Positions 1 to 11,498 of a stretch of DNA of 64,000 bases are shown piece after piece. Made by a program: the position numbers and the translations under genes. The notes beneath the pieces were generated by a model. The model was given only the letters and a program-made list of their open reading frames with translations, made no database searches and was not told the DNA's origin. Source of the stretch: Phycomyces blakesleeanus NRRL 1555(-) (lineage: Eukaryota; Mucoromycota; Mucoromycetes; Mucorales; Phycomycetaceae); contig NW_017265137.1 of assembly GCF_001638985.1 (NCBI RefSeq), positions 1,267,054 through 1,331,053 on the forward strand, given 5' to 3'. How positions within the stretch are numbered: the first letter of the stretch is position 1; each line of letters starts with the position of its first letter.

Positions 1-2
1 CA

Positions 3-438
3 AACCCACATCAACCACCAGCCACGCTGATGTATGATACCAGTCCCACTACATCACATCCTCCCAAACATCAATTCTTTCCAGCCACACTGACCAGCTC
101 ATTTAGTCCTGGATCAGTAGACGACAACACAAGCACATACGACTCCCAATCCTTGAGATTCTCTTCTTCTTCCCTTCCAGACTATTATGGCTACCATGAA
201 CCATTTCCAGGCTTCTCAAGCCCACCCACCCATTCAGAGCAAGATATCCAAAACGATATCTCAATGCAAGACTGCTCTCAATATGATCCCACCTATGCAA
301 CTCCTTTTAACAATCATGTCGGTTCAAGTCCGCAGCCTTTTGATTTTTCCCAAAAGCAGACTTCTAACCATTATGGATACGAACTTTCACCCATCGAGAA
401 CGTAAGAAATATTACCAACCAATAAGCTTTTATTTCCG

Positions 439-469
<31 letters not shown>

Positions 470-1996
470 AAAGTATTTTAGCCCTTTAAGTATTTAAAGG
501 TAATGAATATGTCACTAATATTATCTTTTTCTCTCCATCTTCTTCTTCTTTACTTCACTTTTTTTTTCTATAGACATTATCATCACAAGTTCCAGATTCT
601 TTTATGATATCGCAATCCCCACAGTCTGTGTATTCCCTCGAATCAAATGTTACTCCACCAATGGACATGCATCAGCTACAGCCACAGCTCATCCCAAACA
701 TGTATCCTGAACAACTTGCCGGTATAGATCCCAACCAGTACCACCAACACCAGCACAACCTCGCTGCATCAACATCATCCAGATTGGCGGGTCACGGTCG
801 TTCCCGCAGTCACAACATTGTTGGTCACACTCGTGCTCGCAGGTCTTCGTCTGTCCCACCTATTTCCGTCCAAGGTGGCATCCGTCCTCGACGACAAAAC
901 CGAAACTCTCTCAAGGCTCACAACCATCCCGCAGCATATGTAATCAACCCATTAAGCATTCCAGCCCAAACCAGGATACCCATCCTTCCACCTGTACAAA
1001 TTGAGCGTGTAGCACCAAGACAGCACGGATCATCACTGTCACAATCAGCTAACAATAGCCACCGGGCATCGCATAATAAACCAAGTCACCAGAAGAGACT
1101 GGACGATCAGCTAGAAAGAGTAAACTTTGATGACATTACAGTCTCGGAGCTCAAGGACTTTCTGAGAGCTCTTAACTTGTCGGCCTCGGGTCGAAAGGCC
1201 GATTTGATGGGTCGTCTCAAGGAAGCACACAAAGACATGCTTGAACGCCGTGCCAAGAAAACCACGCCAGTTTCTCCACCATCACCTCAAATAGAATCAG
1301 AGAACATCAAGGAATCTATTCACCACACACAACCAATTTCCATCCCAAAAGCCACCCCTCCTGTTATTATGGCTCCTCTCTCACCACGCAAATCAATTCC
1401 AAACAATAGGAACAACATTAGTAGTAGTATTGAACAAGTTGCCCAGGAAAAGCTTTTATCAAACCCATCAGACATTCATCCAGTACCCATAATCGTTCCG
1501 TCGCAATGTCCCAGTGATTTTAGACCAAACAATGTTTCTCGACCTTCATTTGGTCACCACAGTATGCCAACCTCTTGGCAAGATAATGGTAAGCAAAAAT
1601 AAAGAAATAAAAAATAACCAATCAATTGCATTTTATTAATTTCTTTTCTCTTCGTTACACAAATCCTGACCTTCTCTCCGTGAAATTGTATTTATAGATA
1701 CTTCTATGCTTACTGCTCCTCTTTCTACCTCTGATTATCAAGGCTATTTTGAAACCGCACCTCTTCAAAACATAAATCCTACGACATATGCACCTATAGA
1801 AACACCCGAATCTTACAACTACACACCAACAACATGTATGCCAGTTGACACTACTATGCAACTTAATCCCAGTATGCCAATCGACACAAACCTAAACTCA
1901 CAAGTAGGAGGAGTGTCTATATCAGACATGTCCCCATTAGAAAACGGAGTATGGGATGAGAATATGTTTAATTTTTTTACAAACTTCCAGTCATAA
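3..1996 (+). CDS. SAP-domain protein, 5' end outside the window
   Basis: Three exons are visible: <3-401, 574-1588 and 1698-1996. Both introns are GT-AG and phases match (0, then 1). The frame is open to the left window edge, so the first ATG at 30 may not be the true start. At least 570 residues are encoded. The only recognisable domain is a SAP motif at about residues 315-354 (VNFDDITVSELKDFLRALNL, then a GRKADLMGRL turn-helix), a fold that binds AT-rich DNA or chromatin. The rest is low-complexity and rich in Pro, Gln, Asn, His and Ser, with a basic RSRSH/RRSS patch before the SAP motif. This suggests a nuclear DNA-associated or transcriptional regulator. No RING, MIZ or RPEL motif was seen in the visible part, so the subfamily is unknown. 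Confidence 0.8.
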
Positions 1997-2454
1997 AGGA
2001 AAAGACAATAACAACAACAACAACAACAACAACAACAATTACAGCCTAACTATCTATTTTCTTTAAATTTTATATATACACACACACACATATGTACATC
2101 TACCATAAACATCAATAGACAAATAGAAATAAGTAGGAATCATATATATATATAGCAGCAACAATAGTAATTATAGTAATAATAATAGGATTCTTTTTTT
2201 TTAAAAAAAAATACTTCATTTCCCTTTCCTTTCATTTTGCGTGCGTTCACTTGGGACTATGCGTTTTTCAAAGCTTAAATCAATGTATATACTGTATTAT
2301 AAAATCAATAAATAAAAAATAAAGTGCAAACCATTTGAAAAAAGAAATTTAATTCATAATTCGCGGCGAGTATAAACTTTAATACACGATTAACGTCTAT
2401 ATTCGCGGTTTCAATATTATAACGGTAGGAGATAAAATTGTTATAAAAGAATTC

Positions 2455-2478
2455 TTTCACTCTTTCGATAGAGTGAAA
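2455..2478. repeat. Perfect 9-bp inverted repeat (hairpin)
   Basis: TTTCACTCT at 2455-2463 pairs exactly with AGAGTGAAA at 2470-2478 across a six-base loop TTCGAT. It lies about 460 bases past the SAP gene stop. Function is unknown; it could be a 3'-end structure or part of a decayed element. Confidence 0.5.
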
Positions 2479-3165
2479 AACATTTTATTTAATGTAATGC
2501 AACGTAGCATATTTTAGTGCAGTGCAATACAGTGCAGTGCAGTGTAGTAAAAGAATTCTTAGTGGATAATAATTATTATTACTACTACTACTTTGGTATC
2601 AAAACTGTCATCAAGTTTTACTTTTGTTTTTGGTTTTAACGTTGATGTAAGAATCGTTGTATAGATGTCATTGTTGTTGATTTTGATTTTGATGTTGGTT
2701 TCGTCTCGTTTTGTTTTGTTTTCTTCCCACATATTAACAGCAACACATAATGTAAATAAATATAGCAACTGGTTACGTTTTAGAATGCCTTGATGGTCGC
2801 AAAGACCATATAGTAAATCAAGAGAAAAAAAAGGAACTCAAGTTTACTTTATGGTTCCAGCTTACATTTTTGTCTTTAGGCAAGTATAGATAAGTCAAAT
2901 GCCTACAGCTGATTTTACGCGTGTAAGAAAACAAAAAATGGCTCTAAATTAGCCAATAATAAAGCCATTGTTATTATTCAACGAACTTTTATTAAAAATT
3001 AAAATTGTGGATCATGCAGTTTAAAACTCATATAGTAAAATAAAATCATGTGATACATCGCCTATGTATATTATGTTTTTTTGTTAAAAAAAAAAGAAGA
3101 CTTTTTTGATATATAGAATGCTCATTAAAACAAGAAATGAATTATTACAAATGTACACACACACA

Positions 3166-3267
3166 CACTACGGGAAATAAAATGAGTGACACTTCCAATG
3201 GCAATGATTCAAAGTCTCAGCTATATTTCAAAATTGCCATCAACATTGCCACTATTTTCCCATAGTG
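3166..3267. repeat. Possible miniature element with CACTA-like ends
   Basis: The left end reads CACTACGGGAAATAAAATG. The right end, on the opposite strand, reads CACTATGGGAAAATAGTGG. These imperfect inverted ends are about 100 bases apart and enclose further inverted TGGCAAT/ATTGCCA words. CACTA-type transposons have ends starting CACTA. No clear target duplication is seen (ACA left, ATA right), so a chance inverted repeat is not excluded. Confidence 0.35.
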
Positions 3268-5401
3268 ATAAATAACCACTACTTATTAATAAGATTAGCT
3301 CGCAATAATAACTAATAAGGGTAATACTAGAGCAAGTTTTTAGGCGTTACATTTTTTTTGGGCTTGGCGTATGCTCAGGTTATGGGGTATGAGGTAGAGA
3401 ATGTTGACCATTTACTATAGTTTTTAGCATCTTTACTACACTCCGGTTTAAATAGATCACATTGCAAGAAAGAGCTTAGGCCAAGGTTATTATTTGTTTT
3501 GTCATTATTTGCTTTGGTATTTGGTAAGCTTGATCTCAGGGACAATCTTCATGTATTATTATTATTATTACTATTATTGCTTTTCTGTCTATTAGTATGT
3601 ATATAATTGTGTAAATAAATAACGATAAAGTTAATGTTTGTCATTCTGATAACTCCAAGTGATCAGATGGTATTAGGTCTGACGTTATGTATATGTCAAA
3701 GCAAAGAAAAATAGAGAAAAATGATTTGCCGCCTATCTTGACCTATTATGCTTCACGGGAAGCAAATACTGATTAGATGTAGCACTCATGATTTTTGAAT
3801 AGCACAGTAATGACTTTTGACCATCATTGTACTCATTTTTTTTTGGAGAAGGTAAACGTGTTTGTAGATAAAGAACCGGAAAATTGGGAGTATTTTATTT
3901 TGCTCTCCCAAAAAGGTTAACCACATAGTTAAATAAAAAATAAATAAAGTAATTTACTTGTAAGTCTATTGTATTATTATTATTATTTCTGGTATCATGA
4001 TATTATGTGTGTATATATAAAAGAAGTAAATAAAATCCCTATGACGATGATCTCCTACCTGAAAGCGACCAAGCCTTCTATAATATCTGTAGTCACCACC
4101 CAATCGTAAGTAATAATATTATTAATTTTTCCTACACTAAACATTAATAAATAAATAGTACCATACCATATTACGACAATCGATTAATGAAACAAGCAAG
4201 CAAAGGTTCTTGGAAACTAAATTATCAGTTACATCTACCCTTTTTTTTATATACTATTATCTTTGGATCTAAATAACATTGGAAAGATATCATAACGTCA
4301 AAAAAAAATACTATCATACAAACATCAGCAAGAAATATTATTTAAATCAAGAAACATATATATATATATATATTTATCAGATTTGAAAAAGTACCAAAAA
4401 TAAACCTGCTATTGTTAAAGAAGTCCCCTTTTTTTGTTTTTTGTTTTTGTTTAAATTATACTAGAGCATTTTCTACTAGTACCTATTCAAGACGGCTAGT
4501 AAAAAAAAAGCTCAGAATATTTTGTATCCCAAAGAACTATAGTCATTGTATAATTTATGATAGTGAGTACAACAAACAACAGAAATATCAGTAGCAGCAG
4601 TAATGATAATAAGGAGTTAACATAGCATATGTCTTCCAATTGTGCTTTGCAAAATTTTGAGAGATTAAAGTCGGTTTTTGTATTAGGATATAATATCCGA
4701 ATACGGATATTAAATATATGAACACAGAAAAATAAAGAAAATAATATTTATTTGGAGCTTTGATCGCCTACTATAAGTTAAAATACCGACATCTGACGTC
4801 TAAGTTATCAACAATATGAAAATATATATTTTGGTGAGTGGTGGAGTGGAGTGGAGTGGATGTTTTCTTTTCTCATGGTTTTTTATATTTGTGTGAAAAT
4901 ATTTATGAGCTCTAGCTATTTTATTATTTTTTGGCTTCAATAATTAAAAAATGAAATACTTGTATATTCCAACAAGGTTTCTTTCTATTCCCATTACTTT
5001 CACTTTTTTTCTTCTTCTTTTCTTTTCCCAAATAGAATCAAATTAATCTAGACGTCATTCTTGCTTGCCATTGAGACTGTAAAAAAAATGCATGTATGTA
5101 CAGAAAAATATATAAAAAAAAAAAACGATATAAAAATCCTCCTACTTCAAAAAAAAATAATAAAGTAAAATAAAGTAAAATAAAAAATAAAATAAAGCCA
5201 ATATTCTTCTCTTCTCTTCTTATCTTTTTCTTCTTCTTCTTATCTCTTTTCCTTCCTTTCCTCTTTCTTCACCCTTTACTCTTCACTCTTTGTGCAGCTT
5301 TGCAGTTGTGAGTGTTTAGATGTGTATAGATGTGTTTGTGTTTGTGTGTGTGTGTGTATGTGTATGTGTGGGTAGGTAAGTTAAGGTAAGGTAGGTTGGA
5401 T

Positions 5402-5729
5402 TTAAGATTTTGTCTTTTTTGTTTTCGGGTTGGGATCCTCGTCCGTATCGTGAGGCCTCTTTTCATTATTCCTTAGTTTGAGTGGCGACGGCTTGTAGTC
5501 CCGTGTAGCTGTTGGTGGCCAATGAAAAGCTCCTCCGCCGGTTGTGGGGGTCGCTGAGAAGTTGAGTGGACTGGGTAACTCGCTTTGTTGGTAGAACTCT
5601 GGGTAGAATGTGGAAGGAGATGGCAAGTTTTGAGCAAATTGAGAAGGTAAAGCTGATGGTGGGGCTGGTTCAGCAAATGCATGTGGCGGTCTACCAGCAC
5701 CAACTTGTCTCTGCTGTTGATGCTGTTGA

Positions 5730-5761
<32 letters not shown>

Positions 5762-7459
5762 ATGTTGTTGTTGTTGTTGGTGTTGTTGTTGGTGTTGGTG
5801 TTGATGTTGATGTTGCTGATGGTGTTGATGTTGATGCTGAGAGTGCAATTCTGTAGATTCTTCATTTACTGCACTAGAAGTAGAGGAAATGGAGGAAATA
5901 GAAAGCTGATGCTGGTGTCCAGGACGAGGTGGAGTTGAAGAAGCCCGATCAGCATCTGGAATCTGCACTCTGAGTTTAGGTTTCTTTCCGCCACTACTAG
6001 CCGACATGGTCGGACTGGGTGCATTACTGGGACTATGAAGTACAGGAGATAAAATGCCATTAGGTTCTGGTGTATGGACAGCATGAGCTGGATAAGGCGA
6101 TCCTGCGAGCGAAGATGCAATCACGTGCGGTGGTGGTGGGTGAGAAATGTGCGGATGATATTCAGTCGGTTGTTGGATTATTGAAGGATATGGTATCCCA
6201 CCACCAGAAGCTTGGTGTTGCTGGTGATGGTGTGCCTGTTGTGCCTGATGTGCCTGATGTGCCTGCTGTTGATGATGATGTGCCTGTTGTTGCTGCTGTT
6301 GCTGCTGCTGAGCCTGCTGTTGGGCCTGTAATTTCAAGTTAATAACCTCATTATATGTATATACTCATAATAAGCTCTTTTGCATTTCAACAACTATTCC
6401 CACTTAATCCATCTCTCTCTCTTGTTATTTCCTTATTCCTCTATTTCTTCTCTTTGTCTCTTATAGGTCCCGTTTTAGAATAAGACAACGCAACTTACGT
6501 TTGACATATACATGGGGTGATTCTGGGCCATGCCGTATATATCGTAGCCTGTCTGATGCATCTGCATCTGTTGGTTCGCTGGGTTGATTGGAAGGCTCAT
6601 TGGATAACCGCGTGGGGGTGTCTGGTGGTACACCATCATGTTATGCGGTGGTTGTGGTTGTGGCTGTGGTTGTGATGGCTGTGGTGGAGTATGACTGATT
6701 CCTACGGTTCCCGCTACCGCCGTTTGTGGTGCGGCTGTAGAGAGTGCATGTGTAGCCTGGGTCGGTACAGTTGCATGTATTTTTTTGGATGGTTGTTTTA
6801 CTTCTTCTTCTCCACTTCCATCGTCGTCGTCATCATCTTGTTTCCGCGCATCATCGGCTGCGTGAATAAACTAAAGAAAAGAAAGAGAAAAAAAAGCAGA
6901 GATGAATATCATTTATCAGTATTGAAAATGGTTGGTCTGCCTGGCTGTCTTTCTGTTTCTTTTCCTTTTTTTTAAGAAAAAAAGACAAGCCCTTTTATGT
7001 ATATCTATATTTTCTATCTTCCAACTTACGTCTTGGTTTGATTTGCTTTCGTGTGGTTCATTGTACTAAACGTATATGATAAGAATGTGGTAAGTAAGCA
7101 ATTGGTTTGTCTTGGTTTCATGTGGTCATCGAGATATTTTTCTTTATTCTTCTTCTTTCTTTCTTTTTTTACCTCTGTGTATCGCATCAAAATCTTGTCA
7201 ATTTCGGTGCTTGCATATTGGACCAGCTTTCCATTGGTGTTGAAGATGATCAACGCCACTTCACAATCACACAAAACACTAAGTTCGTACGCCTTCTTCA
7301 TCAAACCGTGCTTTCGTTTGAGAAAAGTGACCTAATAAGAATAGATAAGAACCAAAGCCTAATGGATATCTACACACATATATATGCAATTATCTATTTG
7401 TTTACCTGTCGATTACGATCATCTGTAATGGGTTGAATCTTAATTTTCTTACGTCCCAT
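5402..7459 (-). CDS. MADS-box transcription factor, MEF2/Rlm1 type
   Basis: Five exons in gene order: 7459-7406, 7331-7173, 7065-7030, 6870-6499 and 6325-5402. All introns are phase 0, giving 514 residues. Residues 1-60 form a MADS box ([18 protein letters not shown], then [20 protein letters not shown]), followed by the MEF2-type extension ending [15 protein letters not shown]. This places it with fungal Rlm1/Smp1 rather than Mcm1. After an acidic patch the protein is rich in Gln, His and Pro, with long polyQ/H runs near residues 208-250 and 370-418. Motifs [10 protein letters not shown] and [13 protein letters not shown] also recall fungal Rlm1 proteins, which act below the cell-wall-integrity MAP kinase. 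Start choice is certain because the MADS box begins at Met1. The repeat tracts probably vary in length between strains. Confidence 0.92.
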
Positions 7460-10228
7460 TATTATACTATATTACATCAATAGTAAGTAATGAGATCTTT
7501 TAAACAAATTATATATGCATATACAGATATATATATATATATATGTCTATATTTGTATATATAAATGTTGGCTCTTTACGCACTCAAGAGAAAGGGGGAA
7601 AACGTACGTTTGCTTAAAATTGGGGGGAGAGGGGTGGTTTGTGTCAGTTTCCTGGGAGGCTTAGAGCTGGGACAGTGATTCTTCGGGTTATGTTCCGGAA
7701 GAAAGGACTTTTTTTTTGGGGGGATGTCTAAAAAAGAACTTTGCAAGAAGGAAAGAAAGAAAGATAAAAAAAAGATAAAAAAAGAATAAGAAAAAGAAAA
7801 AAAAAAGTGACTTTGACTATAGACGTAGGAGAGAGAAAGAAAGTGATTGATAATGAGAGTGAGAGAGAAGAGGGGGGGGGAGGAGAGATTGATAGAAAGA
7901 ATCTAAAAAATAATAAAAAAAAAAAGTCGCCTGAGATATGCTGAGCTTGTTGCCCAAAGGATCGGAAACCAAATGCCTTTTACTAAATGTTCAGTGATAT
8001 CTGTCTCTAGACACTTTTTTCTCTTATTCACTCTTATTGTCTTTATCTATCTATCTCTTCAAACCCACTCGTGAGTGACTTGGCTGACCTGCCCGAAAAA
8101 AGAACTATTAATAGATTCAACACTTTTTTTGGTCACGTCCCTTTTCTATTTCATTATAAATCCCGCTTTCATCTGGGCAACAAAGGGTTACTAGGTTTCT
8201 CCTGAGAAAAAGTTTGTGAATGAAGAGACATCCTCCACTTGCCACCCGCTCCCCTCTCTCTCTATATTTTTTTTTGTCTTTCCTTACCCCCCCCCCCTCA
8301 TGATGCAATTCATGTGCTGTGATTGGCTTATTATCAATGCAACCCAATAAGACCGCTTCAAATTATCAGATCCGCTCGTCTCTTCGGCCCGCTCAGAAAA
8401 ATAAAATAGTCCTGAGAAATTTTAGACTTGAATTTGGTATGTGTAGAATTCAATTGCTTCTAGTATTTTTCCTTATTTCTTTAAAACAACTTCTTCTTGT
8501 CTTTCCTTGGTTTCCTTGTAAAAATGCGGATTCCAATATTAATATAAAGAAAAAGAAAAAGAAAAGAAGAGAGCAATTGTTTGGCGACATATGTGACTTG
8601 TAATCACCCGCATGGATGCACAGCAGTTAGTAACCATGGTAACTGCCCGACCAACAGGGAAATGGCCGTGTTACACAGCGTCTGTTGTCACTTGAGGCTT
8701 CTCCCAATTCCACCATGTGTTTGTGCCAAGACGGCCTTGCTCAATTAGGGGACCCCAAGGAGACACGACAAACCCCCACTCATGGGACTTGGCGTGTCCT
8801 AATCTCTTTCTTCCTCATCCTTTTCTTCTTCTACTTCTTTTTAACTTCTTTTTTTTTTTTACTTGATCACTATTATTATTATTATTATTATTATTAAAAT
8901 ATCCTTTTTCTTTCTTGTTAAAATTTATTTGTTCATAGCAACAAAATAGTTGCCATGGTTTCTAAACTATTTGTTGTTATTAACAATATATTACTTTTTT
9001 TTGGTGTGTGTAAAAAAAAAGTATCAAAATACAAACACACTAGACGCGATCCCGCAGCATTATAGATAACTATCTCTCTCTCTCTCTTTTGACAAGGCAC
9101 ACGGGCATTAATAGGTTACACAATGGACCGACACCACGTTCAGTCATTGAAACAAAAAAAAAAACTCAATTGTGTGTGTGTGTATGTTTGAGCACAGAAT
9201 TGAAGAAATCAAAAATGAATGAAAGGATGTATTATATTTTTTTTTGTTTTTACTCGTTCATATATGTATTTATATATATATATTTGTATATATAAGAGGC
9301 TCAAAAGAGAGCATGTACGGCGGTGGGGTAAAAAGGAAGAAGAAGAAAAGGGGTGAGAGGATAATAATAATAAAAAAAAGGGGGGGTAGAGAAGGAAGAA
9401 ATGGGGTGGGGGAGTGGGGAACATAGACACAAGAAAAAAAAATAGGCCGAATAGGAAGAAGAAAAGATTAAAGGACGCTGACTTACTACGTGGGTACAAA
9501 ATAAGATATAGAAGAAAAAATAAAAAGAAGGCAAGGTTGTCGGATTTCATAAAAAAAAATGATAAAATGAAATGAAATGAAATTAAAATAAAAAAGAAAA
9601 AGGACAACCTTGACCTTCAAAAAAATGAGGAGGAAGAGGAAGAAGGGGGGGGGGGGGGGGATTTTTTTTTTGAGGCAATTATCATTGCGACAGAGAAATG
9701 ACTATCTACGAAGCGAGGTGACTCGGAATGCATCAAAGGAACTATGACAAAAAGAAGAAGATACTTACTTATGGGGCTTGAAAAAAAAAGGGAAAATGAA
9801 TATAGAAGAAGAAAGAAGGCGAAAAAAGTAGTTGTAGTGAATGGTAATAGAAAATGAAAAAAAAAGAAGAAGAAGGGGAAGAAAAATGTAGATTGAAAAA
9901 AAAAAACAGTAACACCAACAACACCAACAACATAAGAAAGGAATATGGAAGAGAGGGGGCTAGCGGGGGGGTTGAAAAGCAAAGACAAGAAACAATGATT
10001 GCTTTTTTACCAAGGAAGTATTAATCAATCAATTCAATTCAATTCAATTGACAAGAAATAACCACAAGGTAAATTCTGATAATCAATCAATCGATCGATC
10101 TTTTGATGTGTTGACTGGGCCTTTCTTGATTCGTTGTTGTTGTTGTTGTTGCTTTTGGGTGTCTTTGGCATTGTCACTGTCGTTATCATTGTGGTTTTCG
10201 TCTTTCCTTCTTCTTCTTTTGTATTTTT
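7460..10228. other. Long spacer upstream of the MADS gene, purine-rich on +
   Basis: No gene was supported in these 2.8 kb. The + strand is strongly purine-rich from about 7740 to 7930 and again from 9300 to 9960, so the coding strand of the flanking minus-strand genes is pyrimidine-rich. There is a G16 run at 9645-9660 followed by A and T10, and (TTA)n near 8872-8896. The region likely holds the promoter and leader of the MADS gene and the 3' region of the bHLH gene. Open frames here translate to low-complexity peptides and were not accepted. Confidence 0.5.
8630..8643. promoter_or_regulatory. RFX-type X-box candidate
   Basis: GTAACCATGGTAAC fits the published X-box consensus GTNRCC-N(0-3)-RGYAAC exactly, with a two-base AT spacer. 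It lies about 1.2 kb upstream of the MADS start codon. A weaker relative, GTTGCCATGGTTTC, is at 8949-8962 with only its left half matching. RFX factors exist in fungi, but occupancy here is an inference. Confidence 0.45.
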
Positions 10229-11498
10229 TTACATGCCCATTGGGTACATTCTTTCAAGGGCCTGCTTCTGTAAAAATGAGTCTTGAAACCTAATGATTAC
10301 ACAGCAAAAAGAAGAAGAAAAAAACGTTTGTTTAACCAACCAAAAATTGTTGTGTTTTTTTTTGCCTATCAAAAATATACACATAAAAATAATAATAGTA
10401 ATGATTTACTTTCTCAGATTTTCGTTGTCTTTTGCAAGTTTGTCAAGTGAAGTAAGTAACCCGGATTGTGTCTTTTTGAGATGCTGGAGATGTTGTACAG
10501 CTATTGTATAGAGAGAAAGAGAAAGAGAAAAATAAAAGAAAGAAATGTTAGAGTAAATCAATGAATAAGTAAGTAAACGAATGAATGAATATAGCAATAT
10601 TTACTTTTTTGTAATTATAAAAGAAAGATGTACACTTACTACGATGCAAGAGAGCGGCCTTGCTCATCTTCTTTGTTAAACAACCAGGCAAATGCTGACG
10701 AAGCTGGTCAAAGCCATCTTTGATCTGGGCACGACGCTTCTGTTCAGACTGAATGTGGACCTGACGGCGGACCTCGGCCGCATCCATATCATCTTCAGCT
10801 TCCGACGAATTATCATCCTCATCGTTGGACTTGGTTTGTCTCTTTCGTTTCCGATTCTGAGAAGACCCATTCTCATAAGCCTCCTTTGAGTATTGATGGA
10901 ACTCGGGTAAGAATGATTCTGGCAAGCGGTTAACCTGAGCAATCTTTTCATTGAGAATAGACGAAGACGAAGATGACGATGAAGTGGAAGTGGAAGTGGA
11001 AGTGGAGGTAGAAGTAGAAGTAGAAGTAGAGGTGGAGGGCATGAGAGGGGAAGGTGCAACAGTCGTAGTGGTAATAGGTGAACTGGAAAACAATGAAGGT
11101 GTTGTCAGGGGAGGTGAAAGACGAGAACAGGCCGATTCGGGACTAGAGGGTTGCTGTTGAGAGAGAGTCTGAGAATACACGTCAAAGGTGACAGGGGGCA
11201 TTAACGATTGCTGTTGGTAATGGTGAGAGATGATGGGCACAGAGCTCATGATCGTTCCATCGTTTACATAACCATAGCCTATTTAGAATGTAAGTCTATA
11301 GGCAATTATATATTTTCTACTTATTTTTTTTCTCCTAGATTGTAAGGGCAGTATATATAAAATAAAATAAAATAAAATAAAATAAGAAATCTTACCAGCA
11401 GGGTACAATTGATCATCATAGACCATCTTGGGTCCATGAGTGAAGCTTGAGGACATCATGTAATCATCAAAGCCGAGTTCGGATTCCAAAGTATTCAT
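10229..11498 (-). CDS. bHLH-leucine-zipper transcription factor (Max/Mlx-like)
   Basis: Four exons in gene order: 11498-11396, 11278-10640, 10500-10410 and 10289-10229, with consistent phases, give 297 residues. Residues about 205-262 form the bHLH. The basic part RRQVHIQSEQKRRAQIKDGF carries the H-x3-E-x3-R set that reads CACGTG-class E-boxes. Helix 1 ends QLRQHLPG and helix 2 is MSKAALLHRTVQHLQHLKK, followed by a short leucine zipper. The last exon adds FQDSFLQKQALERMYPMGM. The N-terminal half is Pro/Ser/Thr-rich with a (Ser-Thr)n run from a TGGAAG-type repeat at about 10982-11035, then a basic stretch NRKRKRQ and an acidic stretch. If the last intron is retained, the protein stops at an in-frame TAA at 10408-10406 directly after the exon. 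Confidence 0.88.

Larger units (their letters stand above)
1997..5401. other. Gene-poor spacer between convergent genes
   Basis: No convincing coding region was found in these 3.4 kb. It holds the 3' region of the SAP gene with a (CAA)n run near 2009-2038, AT-rich low-complexity sequence, a strong hairpin near 2455-2478, a small terminal-inverted-repeat structure near 3166-3267, and the 3' region of the MADS gene. Short open frames such as 4412-4594 look random. The length is large for a spacer between two convergent genes, so old transposon debris is possible. Confidence 0.5.

Noticed and set aside
5566..5938. Plus-strand frames with poly-Leu/Val translation
   Set aside because: They are antisense of the CAG/CAA repeat in the MADS gene.
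9209..9988. Minus-strand Phe/Ser/Leu-rich frames of 120-130 codons
   Set aside because: They arise from homopurine tracts on the + strand and have no domain features.
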